Assembly: GCA_033439765.1 (NCBI GenBank)
Contig: JAULSN010000003.1
Coordinates: 4,588,001-4,652,000 of the forward strand
DNA length: 64,000 nucleotides
Source of the DNA: Lasiosphaeria ovina
Lineage: Eukaryota; Ascomycota; Sordariomycetes; Sordariales; Lasiosphaeriaceae
Direction of reading: 5' to 3'
Part shown: positions 44,391 through 57,373 of the stretch, one piece after another
Layout of the letters: every line of letters begins with the position of its first letter
Position numbering within the stretch: position 1 is the stretch's first letter
Program-made: the position numbers and the translations under genes
The notes under the pieces: generated by a model
Seen by the model: only the letters and a program-made list of their open reading frames with translations
Databases searched by the model: none
Told to the model about the DNA's origin: nothing

Positions 44391-45825
44391 TTACAAAGCC
44401 TTGCGGAAGCGGTTGACTTTCTGCGACGCCCTTCGCGCCGACGTGGTGGTGCCCATGTTATCCCCAGGACCAAAGTCGGGAATGCCACCGAGACTGCCAA
44501 AGATGTCGCCGATATAGTTAGTTGCGTTGATGCCGAAGGCGAATGTGTCGTCCCACTGACTAACGATCCCGTTGACGATCTCAATGCCGACAGCAAAGAG
44601 GTTCCGGATTGCAATCGGGAACCCGTTCTGGTCGACGGCAAACAGGTGATCATATGCGGTGATACCCGGAGGAGGCCGATCAAAGTCGGAGCCTGGCATT
44701 TAGCATCCGTGTTAGCAAGACATCTTGTTCGCCAGAAGTCAAGGCAGCCAACAGCCCGCTGGGCCGGGAGGAGGGAGGACGCGACAACACTTACCAGATC
44801 GCATGACAATGACACGCCCAAAATCAACCAGGCCAGCCATGGCCATGCGCAGAAGGACTTCCAGAGTGGCATTGTCTTCCTGAGCTGTCATGCAGTAGAC
44901 TCCGCTGCCGTTTGTCCAGCTGGCGGTGATGTTCTCGAATGCACCGCTGAGCAGATTACCAGAGTAGTAGACGTCGCTCGTGGCAGTGTCACACCTGACG
45001 ACAGAGGGAGGATAGACGGCAGCAAGCTCCGCGTCACTCCCCGTCTTGTACTTTGCCCGGTACGCAGCGGCTTCGAGGTTGTCAAACAGGTTTGCGTTGA
45101 GGGCGAACTGGAAAGCGCAGTCACGCAGCGCCTCGTTGACCTCAAAGACCTCGGTGCCATAGTAAATGGTGGGAGGCTGGTCTGGTGCAGTTGTTCCGAA
45201 TGGGACGTAGCCGGTTGCATAGTTGCCGGGAATCTCTCGGCTGTCAAACTCGTACTGGAGCGCAACTTGAACAGCATACTTGGCCAAAGCGACACCACCC
45301 AGCGTGGACTGCTTGGGGTTTACGCCAGCAATGCCGCTAATCAAGAAGTATGTCGACTTCAGGTTGAATGTGCCAGACAGCACAAGAGCCGTGATGGTTG
45401 TAGCCGCATTGATTTCTGATTCTCCGGTAGTAACTTGGCAAATCCGATGATCGACCACGCAGTAGACGTTTGGATAAACCATAGACAATCCAGGCACAGT
45501 GATGTTGAGGGCTTGCATATATCCGAAGTCAGTCTTTGGCATGTTGTCATACCACACTTGCGCCTCTGGAAAGAACTGCAACAACTGAGGTTAGTTGTTT
45601 GAGGAAAATCAATCATACGAGGTGCCGATACAGGCAGGACTGTTCTGCTGAGCGTCGAGTGGAAGAGAGCAATGTGCTTACCATGTTGATGATAAACACC
45701 ATGGGTGCAATCTTGGGGTGCGGTTGCTGAATATTTACGCCTTGGTCGGGCGTAGGCGCAGCATACGACATGGTAATCCATGCCAGCAGGGCAGTGATTG
45801 CCCACATAGTGGGAGGGAGGCGCAT
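44391..45825 (-). CDS. Purine nucleoside permease (NUP) family protein
   Basis: Exons 45825-45682, 45575-44795 and 44692-44391 encode 408 residues. A signal peptide covers about 1-22 (ALLAWITMSYAAPTP). The core reads IAPMVFIINM|FFPEAQVWYD, LNITVPGLS, CVVDHRICQVTTGESEINAA, GIAGVNPKQSTLGGVALAKY, MTAQEDNATLEVLL and RVIVMRSGSDFDRPPPG, the conserved blocks of PF06516. Splice sites GTAAGC and GTAAGT with CAG acceptors keep the frame. The family is named after a Candida albicans protein needed for adenosine and guanosine uptake. The fold resembles nucleoside phosphorylases and there are no multiple membrane helices, so a secreted or vacuolar nucleoside-binding or -cleaving role is possible. Length and signal peptide fit other filamentous-fungal members. 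Confidence 0.9.
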
Positions 45826-48800
45826 GATTTGCGCGACTGCGAGTAGCTAATTGTCAACCAAAGAAGAAAAAAGGTGCAACAGACGCGGAGGTGATACGGG
45901 GAAGCCTACTTCGGAGTCCAGACGCAGTCAAGGACGGATAGTCGGTGCTACAAGCGCTTCTGGGGCGGGATGATGGAGTAGGATGGTGGAGTGGAAGAGA
46001 GCTCGGGGCAACTAGTGAGTCGTGGGTTGTTGTATGGTTCTCTGGTTTGGTTGAAGTTTTGGTTGAGAAAAAAAATTTAAGGGCTGAGAAAGTGTGGGTG
46101 CAGACTGCAGTTGTTAAATCTTCTTTCGGTTCCGAGAACATGGCGTACGGGGTTTAAGTTGGGATGAAAATGGGATTCCCTGCCCAATTGCCCGGTCCCC
46201 GGATTCTCATTCGTCCGTTCTTGCCTGCCCGGCTTGTTCTGGAACAGTAGGAACTAGCACTGTCCAGTTTTCAGCCCCCCTCGTGTCCCCCTGTCCCTAA
46301 CCCAGTGTGTGCTTTTAGACCTAGGACTCAGCGCTGGGTCTAGTGTCCCCCTTCCCTCCGTGGACGGGATCTCATTTGCAGATGCCAAGTATCGGCGGTA
46401 CTCTCTCAGCGAGGTCTGCTGATCAGCCTTGGTCACGAGTAGGTTGAATACCACTGACTTCAGTCTCCTCTAGGTCCTAGGAAATACTTAAGTCGGGCTT
46501 GCTACTATCTTGGCTTGGTTGAGATCTATGGAGGCTGGTCAGTGGTCGGGTTGAAATAGGAAAGCAGTCTCGGTACCCGAGTCGGTTTCCCTTCGACTCT
46601 AGGTTGATAGTTGGGCAAAATTACTATGTAGACGCAGTCTCAACCTCGTTTTGACCGTCATGGTAGGTATGACGCGTCTGGCAAAACCGTGATTAGAGTC
46701 TAGAGTCTCGAGGCTGCCTCCTAGAATGTCAGGCAGGTTAGCCTATACAATACATGTTTGATTCCTGCCTGCTGAAGATCAAAAAATTTCAACCTGTATC
46801 CGCCACTAAGCGCGCTGAACGTGACTTCCGCAACTCAACTGCTCCTTGACAGTATAGCACAGAGAACACAGAACTTGAAAATTCTGCTTCAGTTACAGAA
46901 ACATCCCTGTCTGTTTCCAATGCATTCCACGAGGATACCCATGGCAGGTACTGAGGTAAGTACCTACTCCTGCTAGTAGTGGAACTGCAATACCCACATG
47001 CTGTTACCACCTTGTTACTCCCGGCCGCCTCCTATACAGGCAGAAAGCCATGGTTGACCTGCAGATGGCTGACAGTTTGACACATCTTAGGAAGTTATTG
47101 CCCTTCTGTGAGCGACCGGGAGTAACCTGATCATTCCGCAGACCTACCCACGGCAGCTACCCGCGACAAGTACAACTGGCCGGAGATCCGCCACGATGCC
47201 ATGCCCGCGCCTGCAGCCAAGCTTTCGACCTGGCTCCCGTGCCAGCCTCGATAAGTTTTGGGACATTTCACTGGAGCCGGAAGTCCACGAGAAGGAGCTG
47301 GAGGTGGAATACCCCGCGGAACTACCGCTACCCATACTCGGCAGGAGCAACAGACGTGCCACCGAGGAGCGAAGCAGCTAATCAAAGACGCGCTCCCCGC
47401 TCCTTCGGCTGCTGTGACACGCGCCCCGGAATAACTGGCCAGAGCACATGCTGGTCCACGTGGAGGCGTCACACAGAGCGTGCGAGAGAGTGACCTGGGG
47501 ACAGCCATTACCCGGCCAGAGGACCAGAGGACCAGAGCACAAGGTCGAGTATTCCGAGTTGGAGCATTCCGAGTTGGAAATTTCTCCCCGGAAATCGATG
47601 AACAGAGAGCATAATTAGCTGACGGCGGTCTACTGATAGATACTTGTTCCTTCAAGCAACCATACTCCTCGCCATACTCCTTGCTTAAGTCGCTTCTAGA
47701 ACCAACACGAATCTCGCTTCCGGGCGTGGTCCGAGCCGGCGAATGCGAGACTGGGTTGCTTGGCAGCTCGTTTGCTTTGCGTCCAACGCCGACAGCACAA
47801 ACGGCGGAGGAGGCAGACAGAAGCGACGACTTGGACATCTTTACATTTGCCCAGGTTGTGACGTTGTGATTGAGCAAGAGTTCGCGGCGTCAGGGTTCTG
47901 CCCGCTCTGCCAGCCCTGGCTAATTTCTTGTCATTGTCGCCAACTTCCCGTTCTCCGGTTGTTGCTTTTTGTATATATGGTGTAACGCTCCCTCGCCCCG
48001 TTGACGCGCTCACTAGCCGGTGGGTGTGGTTACTCTTTGGAATAGTTATTTGCCGCCCCCAAACACCAGGCGGCAGGACATAATAGTCAATCAACCAGGT
48101 GGCTGGCCAATCGCAGGCGGATTTGGTGGAGGCTTTGGTGTGGTAATTTGCCAGCCATACTCCATAAGCCTCGGTGAGAGGTGGAATGTTTCAAATACTC
48201 TGACCTAAGTACCTTGCTGTGCCAGGCTTCGAGCATTGAGATGTTTACGAATCCTCTTGCCTAGCGTTTTCTGTCGTGTCATGTCCTGTCCGTGTCTTAT
48301 CTTGACCTGTATACCTAGACAAGCATTGGTATGCTTCTGCTTTCATTATGTGAAATTAAACTTGTTGCTAGCCCCTTAAACAGTCTTCTACAAAGCCTGA
48401 AACATGTGATTTATTTCATGCGGTGCTGAGAATGCTTGAGTTGCTGACACATTCAAAAAGATATGAAAAGCAATAGAGCCCGAAGTGCCCATACTTGCTA
48501 TCCACGTCTCGTCTAGGCCTAACACTTGGCATTTAGCTAAGGTTCGGCCTGCTATCTGACTGCAGGACGGCGTGCAAAGCATAATTAAGGGATAAAGGTA
48601 AGCTAAGGTAGGTAATCAAGTCTTGTGGTGAGAGGGTTAATAGGACGGGCCCCTATTAGTTAGTTTAAGGTAGGTCTCGTAATAATGCTGTACAATTCAT
48701 TGGTTCTAGACTCTTGGCATCTAGACTAGATCATCCCTCTGCCCGAACCAGTGGACGAGAATCATGGCCCTCTCAAAACCTACTGGTTCTCCACTGGAGC

Positions 48801-50083
48801 GGCTATACAACCAACCAAAATAGAATAATCTCCTAGATCTTTCAGAGACGTCTTCTCTGCCTTGACTAGAACCTGCCCCCCCTCCCCTTGTACCCCCCGA
48901 AACCAGCATCCTTGAGCTTGTTTACAGCAGATTGCTAACCCCTGGTCCTGGGAAAGGGGTGTGGGGAAATACCACGTAGGGAAGGCGAGAAAAGGAGCGT
49001 AGATGCGGATCGGGACGTGGCTTCGGCAGATACCCGCTTGTTTTTCATATGAAACTTTTCGAGTCAATGCAACCAGGGCTTCTGAGGAGTGGAACGCCAC
49101 AAGGTATCATTCCCTCGGATACTACCGCCCGAGCCGTCTGTTGTTCTGACTTCTTCCTCTCGAAGAAACGTTGGATGGTGAGCCGCCTCCCACTTCTGTC
49201 CCAGATTTTGGAATTTTCCTTTCGAGACACAAAGTGATTCGGTCTTCTGACACGATTTCGTCTCCCTTAACTAGCAATTAGGCCCTAGACTAGGACTCAG
49301 CACATTAGCTTCGTACGAAACATGACGCAAATCCCGGGAACCGAGCTGTTGTTCACTGTGGAGACCCAAACCTTGCTCGTACATATTCTTCTCCACATGC
49401 ACGAGGTAAGAGAGGAGGAGAGGCTATTCCCGGGAAACAGGATTGGGGGTTCAGGGCCCCCAGCCGGCCCGAGGCGACATTAGGCTGAACCCGGCGCCGG
49501 GCTTTGTGAACGGGAATGAGTGGGTTTTGTTTCCCCACACTGGCACACACAGTCGCAACTCGATCCTGGACCGTCTGGCGAAAGTGTCGAACGCATGCAG
49601 GAAAGGGGAGGCGGGCAGGGATGGGGAGAGTGGCGAGGCCCTAAATTAGGGCCCTGGCTTGACGAGCGTCTCATCCTGCTCGTCTCTGCTGTGTGCAACT
49701 TTAAGGACTTCGGTTCGAGGCGGGGAGGGGCCCCCCAGGGCCGCCTACCCAGGTACCCGACGATTTGCTTGTCTCGTTTGAAAACCGAAATGGCGTACTT
49801 ATAATCACGGCGTGCTGTACTTGTGTATCATCGGACGCGAGGGGGGCCAAATTGCGGATAAAGTGGCGCGCGCTGGCGCGTTGGATACCTAGAGAGCACC
49901 ACGATAATCAAATCGCTGGCCATGTGAGCCTACAGGGCTGCGCTTATAAGAAGAGATGGGATTCCCCGGAAGGAAAACAACAACAGCCACCGGACGGCCT
50001 CGCCCGCGGCCTTCTCGTTCCTCTATCTCCCTCTCGCCCAGTCTCTCTGTCTGATCACCACGGTCAGCTCTCGGCAAACCACG
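45826..50083. other. 4.3-kb intergenic region, no gene seen
   Basis: The left end is the leader and promoter of the permease-family gene; the right end is the promoter of the small secreted protein (TATA at 49943-49951). A 248-codon minus-strand frame at 47131-47877 has no recognised motif. GGTA/TAGG tracts occur near 48600-48620. Base composition is near that of other intergenic DNA in the window. No transposon domain, tRNA or conserved RNA was recognised. Confidence 0.45.
49943..49951 (+). promoter_or_regulatory. TATA box of the small secreted protein gene
   Basis: cttataaga lies about 135 bases upstream of the ATG at 50084, followed by a C/T-rich leader ending in ACCACG before the ATG. 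Confidence 0.6.
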
Positions 50084-50450
50084 ATGCGCCTGACGACGGC
50101 GCTGCTCGTCGGCCTCGGGCTGTGCGCCATGGGAGGAGTTCTTGCGCAGTCTGCGTGCCAGACGGACTGGTACCTGGGGCCCGACGACTGCATCTGCATG
50201 AACAGCACCAACGGGGCTCTGCTCGTGACGCAGACCTTTCGCTGCTGCAGGTCGACCGGCTACAAGACGGCACAGAGCGTAAGTAGATAGACGATGGGCG
50301 TGAACTCACTCTTAACAACGGAGCTTGCGTGGCTGACTTTGGAGATTTGGGAAGCCGCAGATATGCGGCGTGGACAGGGACAACCGCCAAGACTTCAAGG
50401 ACTGCTGCAAGGATCTGAACCAAAAAAGCGTCATTGGCCACTGCCGGTGA
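50084..50450 (+). CDS. Small secreted cysteine-rich protein, 94 aa
   Basis: Exons 50084-50278 and 50361-50450 join in phase 0 across a GTAAGT...CGCAG intron. The product has a clear signal peptide (MRLTTALLVGLGLCAMGGVL, cleaved near AQS) and a mature part of about 72 residues with nine cysteines in the order C, CxC, CC, C, CC, C: SACQTDWY, DDCICMN, FRCCRS, ICGVD, KDCCKD, GHCR. Acidic and basic residues are mixed and there is one N-glycosylation site (NST). The spacing is not that of a classic hydrophobin, though the CC pairs recall one. Proteins of this shape are often surface-active or host-interacting, but nothing here proves either. A TATA box and C/T-rich leader suggest regulated, strong expression. 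An odd cysteine number allows one free thiol or dimer formation. Confidence 0.8.
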
Positions 50451-51092
50451 GAGCGCTGTGTCGAGGGTTGAAGCCGGGTCGAGGTTTGCTACTTTCAGGG
50501 TTGGGGTTAGCCCCCTAAGTTGCACGAATAATCGGGCTGGCATTATTTGCTATTCTTTGGCCGTTAGATGAACCCTTAATTTGCAGCTACATCAGACGCT
50601 AACTTGAGCTCGCCGCCATTTGTAGTGTAGTTTTTGTATGTAATTATTTCAGGCGTTGGAAATACCCAATTCACGTCTCGTTGCCAACCCTGAGTCGGCA
50701 CCAAGCTGTAGCTCGCCCCACCCCACCATTGAGCTGCAGCCTGGCGGCGTTGCGGGTGTGCATGAAAGTTTAATCTCTTTTTCACGAACGCGACGCGAAC
50801 ACGGCTTCGCTTGACTGGCTGCTGTCCCAGCATCGAACACCCATCGAATCTTCCGCTGCAGGTACTGATACTTGAATCTAGACGGGATGGCGTTCTTGGC
50901 AGGAATTGCCGGGCTCAAGCCATGGATGTTTGCTGAAGACGCGTTATTCAGGATGCCTTGCATATCTATCCTACAGTGCTCTTCTCCGTCTTGAGCCTCG
51001 ACAATTCGGCCCCGACCCTAACTCGTCTTCGAAAGCCTCTGGCGAGACCGCAACAAACGAACCCCTTCCCCTGAGACGATTGTTCCGGAACC
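50451..51092. other. Intergenic, no gene seen
   Basis: 3' flank of the secreted-protein gene and promoter of the next plus-strand gene. No clear TATA box, as expected for a housekeeping-type gene. Confidence 0.5.
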
Positions 51093-51933
51093 ATGTCTTT
51101 TCTGGGACTGAGCCCACGAGCGGTGGGCAGCTGCAGCAGAGCTCTTCGCTACAGCTCCATTGCCGCCGCTGCAAGAGCTGGCGTTCCCGTCCGACAACCC
51201 CTTAGATACGCGACAACTGTCTCGAAGCCTAGAGCCAAGAAGCCGCCAGTCTCGCCCGTCGACGATGCTGTCGCTGTGGGGAAGAAGACTCTGAGCACCA
51301 AAAGCTCGACAACGGCAACAGCCCCCAAGTCACCAAGGAAGAAGAAGGCCGAAGCCCCGGTGCTTAAAGTCCCCGGTGCCGAAGCTGTGGTAAAAGTGCC
51401 CAAGGCGCGTGCTGCTTCAACCAAGACCAGCGCCGCCACAAAGAAGAAGGTTGCGCCTGCTCCCGAAAGTCCAGCTGAGATAACAGCGGCATCGACACCG
51501 TCGGTTACCCAAGGGATAGATGTGGACGCAGTCTCCGAGACAGCAGTGCCATCCAAGTCCCCTGTTTCACAGACAGCCGAGAAGATATCCCCAACATTGC
51601 GAGCCCGCGAGCCCCTCAAGCCGGCGGTCAAGTCTGTTAAGTCTGTCAAGTCCGAGGTGGCTCCTCAGGGCCCGCAGCCCGTGGACACTTCGAGTCTGGA
51701 ATATAAGAAGGCATCAAGGAAATACACAGCATTGATGGTAGCCTTGCCGATCCTGTTTGTCACATCATATTACCTCTATGACAGGCGTGAGTTCTCTTTC
51801 GCTGCCCCAGAGATTGCGGTTCGAAGTCCTGGCTAACAGTTTGGACCTAGTTGTTCTTGGAAACCAACCCTCCGATTTGGCGGCTCTCCGACCCAAGCCG
51901 ACGACAGGCCAGAGTTCAGAGCAGCCGCAGTAG
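51093..51933 (+). CDS. Probable mitochondrial single-pass membrane protein
   Basis: Exons 51093-51786 and 51851-51933 give 258 residues; the intron runs from GTGAGT to CCTAG. The N-terminal 40 residues (ALRYSSIAAAARAGVPVRQ) are rich in Arg, Ser and Ala with no acidic residue, a typical mitochondrial targeting signal. Residues 45-200 are low in complexity, rich in Lys, Pro, Ala, Ser and Thr (for example KSVKSVKSE). A single membrane helix lies near 212-229 (TALMVALPILFVTSYYLY), followed by DRLVLGNQPSDLAALRPK and a short polar tail. The helix and the YDRLVLGNQP block look conserved in fungi. I cannot name a function. Inner-membrane location is inferred from the topology. Confidence 0.75.
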
Positions 51934-54124
51934 TGAGCTGAAGACGGGAGAAATCCCACCGAATGCAATGCAAATTCCCTCTTCATCACTCTGTGCTGCG
52001 GTTATCTTTTGCACCGTACCGTGATTGCCCCTGATCCGAGAATAGAACGTTCAACCACGTTGGCTAGGGTCGTGGGTCATGCTTCTCTTCACGTTTTTTC
52101 TCCGGAACATTCACGGGTGCCGAACCGGTTAGACCATGACAATGGAACTGGTGAAACCGGACTTAAAGACGGCTCCATCGCCTGTGCCAAGCAACCCTCT
52201 CACCACATGACGCTTGACGGATGCTGTCAATGTCCAACCTACCTGAGCAGTGTAGTCCTCCCGAAGTCCCGGGCTTGCCTGGCTTACTCTGACTTCCATG
52301 TTTGGCCGACGCTTGTCTGGCTCAAGAACTCCCCGCACAAGTTTGTCGGTACATATACTCTTGCCGCCTATTGGCTGGCCGTGCAAGCTATGATCACACG
52401 AATCACATGGCTTGAGGAGTGCTCAAGCCTCGGCAACAATACTGGACTCCGACGGTGATGGACGATAGCGTCTAGATCTGGTGACGTGCCCTGAGAGACA
52501 GACCAGGCCCCTTTCTCGCCAGATTTTGCCCCTTCCTCCAAAAACCCGACAGGACAGCGAGACTAGCACTGGCGCCGTCCCAAAGTCGACGCCCAGTCTT
52601 TCTCGCGTGCGGGGTAGGCATTGAACCTGCTCGTTAGTTTTCCCCACATCGATCAGCTTGGACAATGGACATGGAACACAAAGATGATGGCCGGGGCTTG
52701 CGGGGCTGGTCGGCTGGTGGAGTGGAGCCGACACGGCTTGGCTTTGGCTTCTCGCAGCCATTCAAGGCTCTTGCCGAGGGGTGGGCTCGCAATGGCGGCT
52801 GACGGCGTTCGACTTGTAGGCGGGTGTGTCTCGCTGCATCTCTGCGCCGCTGCCACACCGTCTTGGCGACTCGGCCGAGGCGCCGCACATGCCAATCGAA
52901 GTGCAACAACATGGCGTGTCCATCTTATCCAGCTTATCCAGCTTACCTTACCTTACCTTAGGCCGAGCCGTCACTTGGGATGATACCTCAGGACGGCACC
53001 GGTCTTGAAGACACAGCCAACGCGGCACGGCAACACCAGCTGCCGACTGAACGGCTTCCGTATCTGTGTACGTACTGTACGCGGCCTGTCCATCGCCACG
53101 AGGATGCCAATGGCTTTAGCAGGCATCTGCTTGTCTGCTGGGGCCTCGTCCAAAGCCGCTAGAGCTACCTTGGCTTAGACACTTGCACGATTGAAACTAT
53201 TGCTGATGAGGCAGTGGGAACTGCGGGGTGCCGAGTCGCCGGATCGCTCTGATATTGGGAGTTTGGAGCCGGTCCACTGGATTGGATTGGATTGGATTGG
53301 ATGTCCATGTTACATGGGTTGCCGAGGGTGCGTCTTTCTCTTCCCACCTGCCTGCCTGCCTGCCTGGTCTACAGCCACTGACGCCGACAAGTTGCTGCGC
53401 TGCTCAGACCGAGTTCACGCTGCAGCCCTCATATGCCGCAAATCGAGAGCTATCCCCGAAACCCGAGAGCTCCCTCGACCCGTGCGCCACCCGCCAACGG
53501 GCGGGTGCCTAAGGTCTCATTGAGATCCCATTGTAGGCGACGTGCAGGTAGGTCTACGGGTCAGGGGGCCCACACGGAAAATGTGGATTCTCCGCATCCC
53601 CATGCCACTATTTCCCTAGTCCCCGCCGCTGAACTTGTGTCGTGCAAATCCACGGATTGCTCCCAGCGTCTAATTAGAACAGGCATTGGGAACCCAAGGC
53701 ACACTGGCTCAGTAGTCCACGTCTGACCGAGTGGGTCAATGGGCTTCAATTGCCTGCTCGCCCCAGAAGCCCCCAGCACGCAAACCTGGTTGTCCAACCA
53801 CGCCGTCCACGCTACCACAACTAGGTCGGCCAAGTACCTAGTGTTCACCTAGTGTAGTCTCTCGGTCAGATCCACAGCGAGTCTTCTCCAGCTTCCAGTG
53901 CGGAGACTTGTCACGGCTGTTGTCAACGGGTATGGCCAAGGTGACGACTTGATAATAGAGTATGGATCCGCGTGGACATGTCCATTGCTGGCCCTTTGGC
54001 TCTTCTCCATATCTCTCGTGCCCAGTCAGACGTGTCCAGCCGGCCGAAGGAAACGGCAGATGCCACCTAGTCGCCACCTGATACCCCTGCTTTTTAAAAG
54101 TTTTGTCATGCCCAAGTCTCGACA
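51934..54124. other. 2.2-kb intergenic region with short repeats
   Basis: No gene. Contains CTTAC repeats near 52942-52960, a GGATT repeat at 53279-53303 and a CCTG repeat near 53345-53366. The right end is the promoter of the transcription-factor gene. Confidence 0.5.
53279..53303. repeat. GGATT pentanucleotide repeat
   Basis: Four to five perfect GGATT units in non-coding DNA. Confidence 0.85.
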
Positions 54125-57100
54125 ATGCCATCTTCCTCAACTTCGTCCCAAAAGCGCAGATCGTCGTCCGAGGGGGCAGGCGATAGTTCTGGCGGAGAGT
54201 ACCCATCCAATTCCAATACAGCCCGCACGTCGCAACAGTCGAGCAAACAGCAGACAAGACACCGGGCCTCGGTTGCCTGCGCCGCATGCCGCGAGAAGAG
54301 GATACGCTGTGTTGTCCCCGAGGGAGAATCCGAGTGTATTCAGTGCAAGAGGTTGTCCGGCGAGTGCGTCATAAAAAACGACGACGAGAGACGACGGCAT
54401 GTGCCCAGCCCCCCGTCACGCGCTTCATTTTTTCTAACAAGCAAATACACAGGCCCATCTCGAAGGCATACATGTCTTCCCTGGCTAGCCGCATTGTCTT
54501 GCTAGAGGGAATGCTCCACGAACGCGGCGTGAAACCCCCTCCTGCCACCCACCCGCCCAAGACGAGACAGGAAGCCCAAACGAAACCGCGCCAAGACCAA
54601 CCAAAAAGGCAGAGACGGAGCTTTTCTCAAGGTTCCGACGTAAACCCGGCATATTCCCTGGATGGGGAAGCATCAACGCCTATTCCTTCTGGGGACGAGG
54701 ATGCCGCTAAGATCGAAGCCGAAGCAGCTGACAGTCTCTCGGCCTCCCTGCCCTGGAATATCGACCCTGTTCTGTCTCAGACGGAGCTCAAGAAGGATGG
54801 CCACTTGCGGCGACTTCTCTGCTCCGAAGGTACCATGGCCGTCGATCAGTCGTCGGGCCGGCTCCGGTTCTTTGGCCCGACCGCCAACAGCCATGTCTAT
54901 GCCGAGTCTGCATTCGTCCACGGCTCCAGCGTGGTCTCCGAGCAGGCTGGCCGAGCCGACCGCATCATCCGCTCGCTCGGGTCTTCCACCCGCGAACATC
55001 TCATGACGTGCTTCTGGAGCCACTATAACTCGGTCACCAAGGTTGTTGACCAAACCGTGTTTGAAGCCGATAGAGAAGTGCAGAACCCGAGATTCTACTC
55101 GCCGTTTCTGCACATAACAATGCTGGCGGCCGGCTACCAGTTTGCCGACTGGGACCGAGAGGATGTGAACAGAAACGCGCTCAGGAGCTGGGAGAGCACA
55201 TTCCACAGAGAGGCAAAGTGCATGCTGGATGCCGAGTTCGAAAGGCCTGGAGCCATCCCCAGCGTCCAGGCGCTTCTCATTCTCGCCGACTTGGAGTGCG
55301 GCGTCGGCCGGGACAGCACTGGCTGGATGTACTCGGGTATGTTGCTTCCTTTTCGCTTGTTCAGAACGATGCTGACCGCGTCTGGTGGTTGAAGGAATGG
55401 CAAATCGTCTTGCCTTCGACATTGGGCTTCATGTTGGCTGTGGCCAAGCTGGTGTGTCCGAAACGGAGAAGCGGGTAAGGCGCCAAGTCATGATGGCCTG
55501 CCTCTTCGTCGATCGCCGGTGGGCGCTCCTGCTAGGCCGCCCCACGAGCATCAAGGTCCAGGACATCAGCCTGGACCTGAGGCCAACGAGCTATTCGGCC
55601 CTGTCTCCCGAGACGTTCACAATGCAGCTGTCTGATCTTGGCCTGACAGCGTCTGAGTCGGCCGAGAACGCCATCCGCCAGCACTTGTTCGGGCTGATGG
55701 AGATGGCTGGCATGATCGCCGATGCGCAGAACACGACACGCAATATTACCAACAGATCGGCGTTGAACGCGCCCAACGATAACTCGTATCGGCATGTCAT
55801 AATGCTTGACTGGCACTTGCAGAACTGGTATCGCGGGCTTCCCGAGTCGTTGGTGTGGTCGCCCGCGAACATCAAGTCTGCGCCCTTCAGCTTCTTCATC
55901 CTCCACCAGCAATACCACGTCTGCGTGATATTGCTTCACCGGCCCTGGGCCAAATACGGCCCCATTGCTTTGAACAGCATGGGCACCGGTCTCTATACCG
56001 GCACGGCCTCCCCAGCTTCCGGTGGCTTTGTGCCGGGCCTGGACAGGCCTCGGCCCATTGGCGACGACAACAGGGCATCATTGTCCCGTAGCATGTGCAC
56101 TCAGCACGGCGTCAGAGTGGCACACATCTTTTGGCACCATCGCCAGCGCTTCAACGGGCGTAAGATCTGCATTGGCGCCATCCAACATGCGGGAACAGCG
56201 GCGCTCGCGCTCATGGCGGCGCTGGCCCACCAGAGCGCCGAGCTTGACCACCACAGTAACATGAGGTATCTCCAAGTGCTCTCCACGGCCATTTACGACA
56301 TGAGCCACACCTACCAGCCCGCCGCGCGCATGTACCATTTGCTCAAGCACATGCTTGTGGACATACGCAAGGATATAGCCAACTCGGGCGTGATGCTCGG
56401 TCGGTTGCAGCAACACAAGAGCAGCTTCATGTTTGATGCTGGTCACTGGAGCACTAGCGGCAAAGGCATTTACCCAAGTTGCAATGGCCGGAGCAACGTC
56501 GGCGACGCCTCCGGTGTTGAAGCCGCCAAGAAGCGACTTCGGCTGTCCGGCCAAAGCATGCCGGCAGTGGCGCGCGCGATGCCAAGCACCTACCCGTACG
56601 CGGTCGGCCCTCGAGCACTTGACAAGCTGAGCAACACCAGCGCCAAGTCCATCCCGCAAGCAGAGCCGTACTTTGAAGTGTCCGAGGCGCCTCGGGACTT
56701 GGATCTAGACTTCTTTCACGCCGAGTTTGCAAACTTTATAAACGAGAAGCAAGACAAGACGGTCGGCGCCAGTGTCGCTAACGATTGCATCATCGCCGAC
56801 CCTCCGCTCACCGCGAACCCCGCCGATCTCGAGAGCACCGGCAGCTTGAAGCGGCGGGCCGACTCCGAATCCACACCCGACGTGACCATTGAGGAATGGC
56901 TTGCCAAGCCGCCCGCTCTCACCCCCGGCTCCTCTGCCCGCCACAGCCCGGGGCCCGCCAGGCCGGCGGACTCACTGGCAGCTGCATCGACAGACTTTGG
57001 CGACCCACAACAACACCAGCAGCGGCAGCACCTCGACGACGAGGCTGGCGACTCCATCTCGAGGCTGATTGTCGACCTGAACAGCGACTGCGGCTTCGAT

Positions 57101-57373
57101 TTCGTCGACGCCGCCGACAGCCTGGGCGACAGCAACCAGATGATCTTGGACGGCGACGACGATGACGGCACAGGCGGCACCACCACCACCGCCAGCGCCC
57201 TCGAGTGGATGATCAAGTCGGCCGACCCCATGTCCATGATGGACACCATCACCCCCATGACCCTCGACGACCTCATCCAGAACGCCCAGAAGGCCGCCGG
57301 CGCAAAGAGGGACAGGCACGCTGTGCCCGGGCCGCCGCCGCGGAACCACAAGCTCGACTATCTGAGGCTTTGA
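54125..57373 (+). CDS. Zn2Cys6 transcription factor with fungal-specific domain
   Basis: Exons 54125-54396, 54453-55336 and 55395-57373 encode 1044 residues. The Zn2Cys6 cluster is C-x2-C-x6-C-x8-C-x2-C-x6-C at Cys52, 55, 62, 71, 74 and 81 (CAACREKRIRC, then CIQCKRLSGEC). The following DDERRRPISKAYMSSLASRI is the usual linker and coiled-coil. It is restored only if intron 1 starts with GC (54397) and ends with AG (54452), with a CTAAC branch site about 15 bases before the acceptor. The central region (for example GWMYSGMANRLAFDIGLHVG and CLFVDRRWALLLGRPTSI) is the fungal-specific transcription-factor domain. The last 300 residues are rich in Asp, Ser and Thr and probably activating. It binds DNA in the nucleus. 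Its targets cannot be read; control of plant-polymer genes nearby is only a guess. Confidence 0.88.

Noticed and set aside
47131..47877. A 248-codon minus-strand frame in an empty region
   Set aside because: No recognisable motif, no start context or splice support, mixed overlapping frames on the other strand.
1..57373. A secondary-metabolite gene cluster formed by the acyltransferase, MFS transporter, GMC enzyme and Zn2Cys6 factor
   Set aside because: No backbone enzyme (polyketide synthase, peptide synthetase, terpene cyclase) is present and the genes are separated by unrelated ones.
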